Positions 16,984 through 17,030 of a stretch of 17,030 nucleotides of DNA are shown one piece after another. The first letter of the stretch is position 1. Each line of letters begins with the position of its first letter. The translations under genes were made by a program, and so were the position numbers. The notes under the pieces were generated by a model. The model searched no databases. It saw nothing but the letters and a program-made list of their open reading frames with translations, and was not told where the DNA came from. Source of the DNA: JAWLCQ01 sp041687095 (lineage in GTDB: Bacteria; Planctomycetota; Phycisphaerae; SM23-33); the NCBI GenBank assembly GCA_041687095.1, contig JAWLCQ010000095.1, positions 1 through 17,030 of the forward strand, read 5' to 3'.

Positions 16984-17030
16984 GCTCCCTGCGCCCATCC
17001 CGCCTTCGCCTCTCCCGCCTTCGGATCCCG

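Overview
The window is high-GC DNA with the style of an uncultured Planctomycetota-type bacterium. This is an inference from four things: the gene families present, the long dyad and palindromic intergenic repeats, the debris of "GAAATCCGAAATCCGAAAC"-type elements, and mostly single genes or short operons. No 16S rRNA or lineage-defining protein is present, so the taxonomic call is tentative. All complete protein genes lie on the + strand. The only minus-strand gene is the truncated one at the left edge.

Left part (1-930): the N-terminal part of a minus-strand membrane protein with a VWA-type DxSxS motif, then an intergenic repeat with inverted arms, then tRNA-Pro(UGG) with its own promoter. 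Accessory block (966-3276): a HEPN-domain gene overlapping a small BolA-like gene, an uncharacterised gene ending in PWDSGEYDT, a SUFU-domain gene, and gene debris. The debris is a second copy of the leader of the PWDSGEYDT gene, followed by a frameshifted C-terminal stub of a UvrD/HelD-like helicase. The mix of small, fast-evolving families, a duplicated segment and a decayed gene next to a tRNA resembles an integration or defence/immunity hot spot.

Middle part (3567-10939): one open frame fuses shikimate kinase to chorismate synthase (steps 5 and 7 of the shikimate pathway). It is followed by a 1162-aa membrane hybrid histidine kinase (helical sensor, two PAS, HisKA, HATPase, REC, HPt) and by initiator tRNA-Met with a strong promoter and a clean terminator. 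A possible small Cys-rich gene then overlaps by ATGA the start of an Asp-box sialidase-like gene.

Right part (11077-16353): a strong sigma70-type promoter drives a probable three-gene operon of exported proteins: a CsgG-like/TPR lipoprotein, a protein with three tandem LPP20-like domains, and a FlgT-like protein. The set is reminiscent of FlgO/FlgP/FlgT, the outer-membrane ring proteins of Vibrio flagella, but no flagellar gene is in view. An anmK gene (anhydro-N-acetylmuramic acid kinase, cell-wall recycling) follows a repeat-rich gap.

The last 680 bases hold no gene. They contain a hairpin, a symmetrical array of four near-identical palindromes inside a roughly 300-bp dyad, a short repeat shared with position 9223, and a 31-nt-arm REP-like hairpin. 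The most interesting items are the AroK-AroC fusion, the FlgO/P/T-like operon, the HEPN/BolA-like pair in the accessory block, and the palindrome array.
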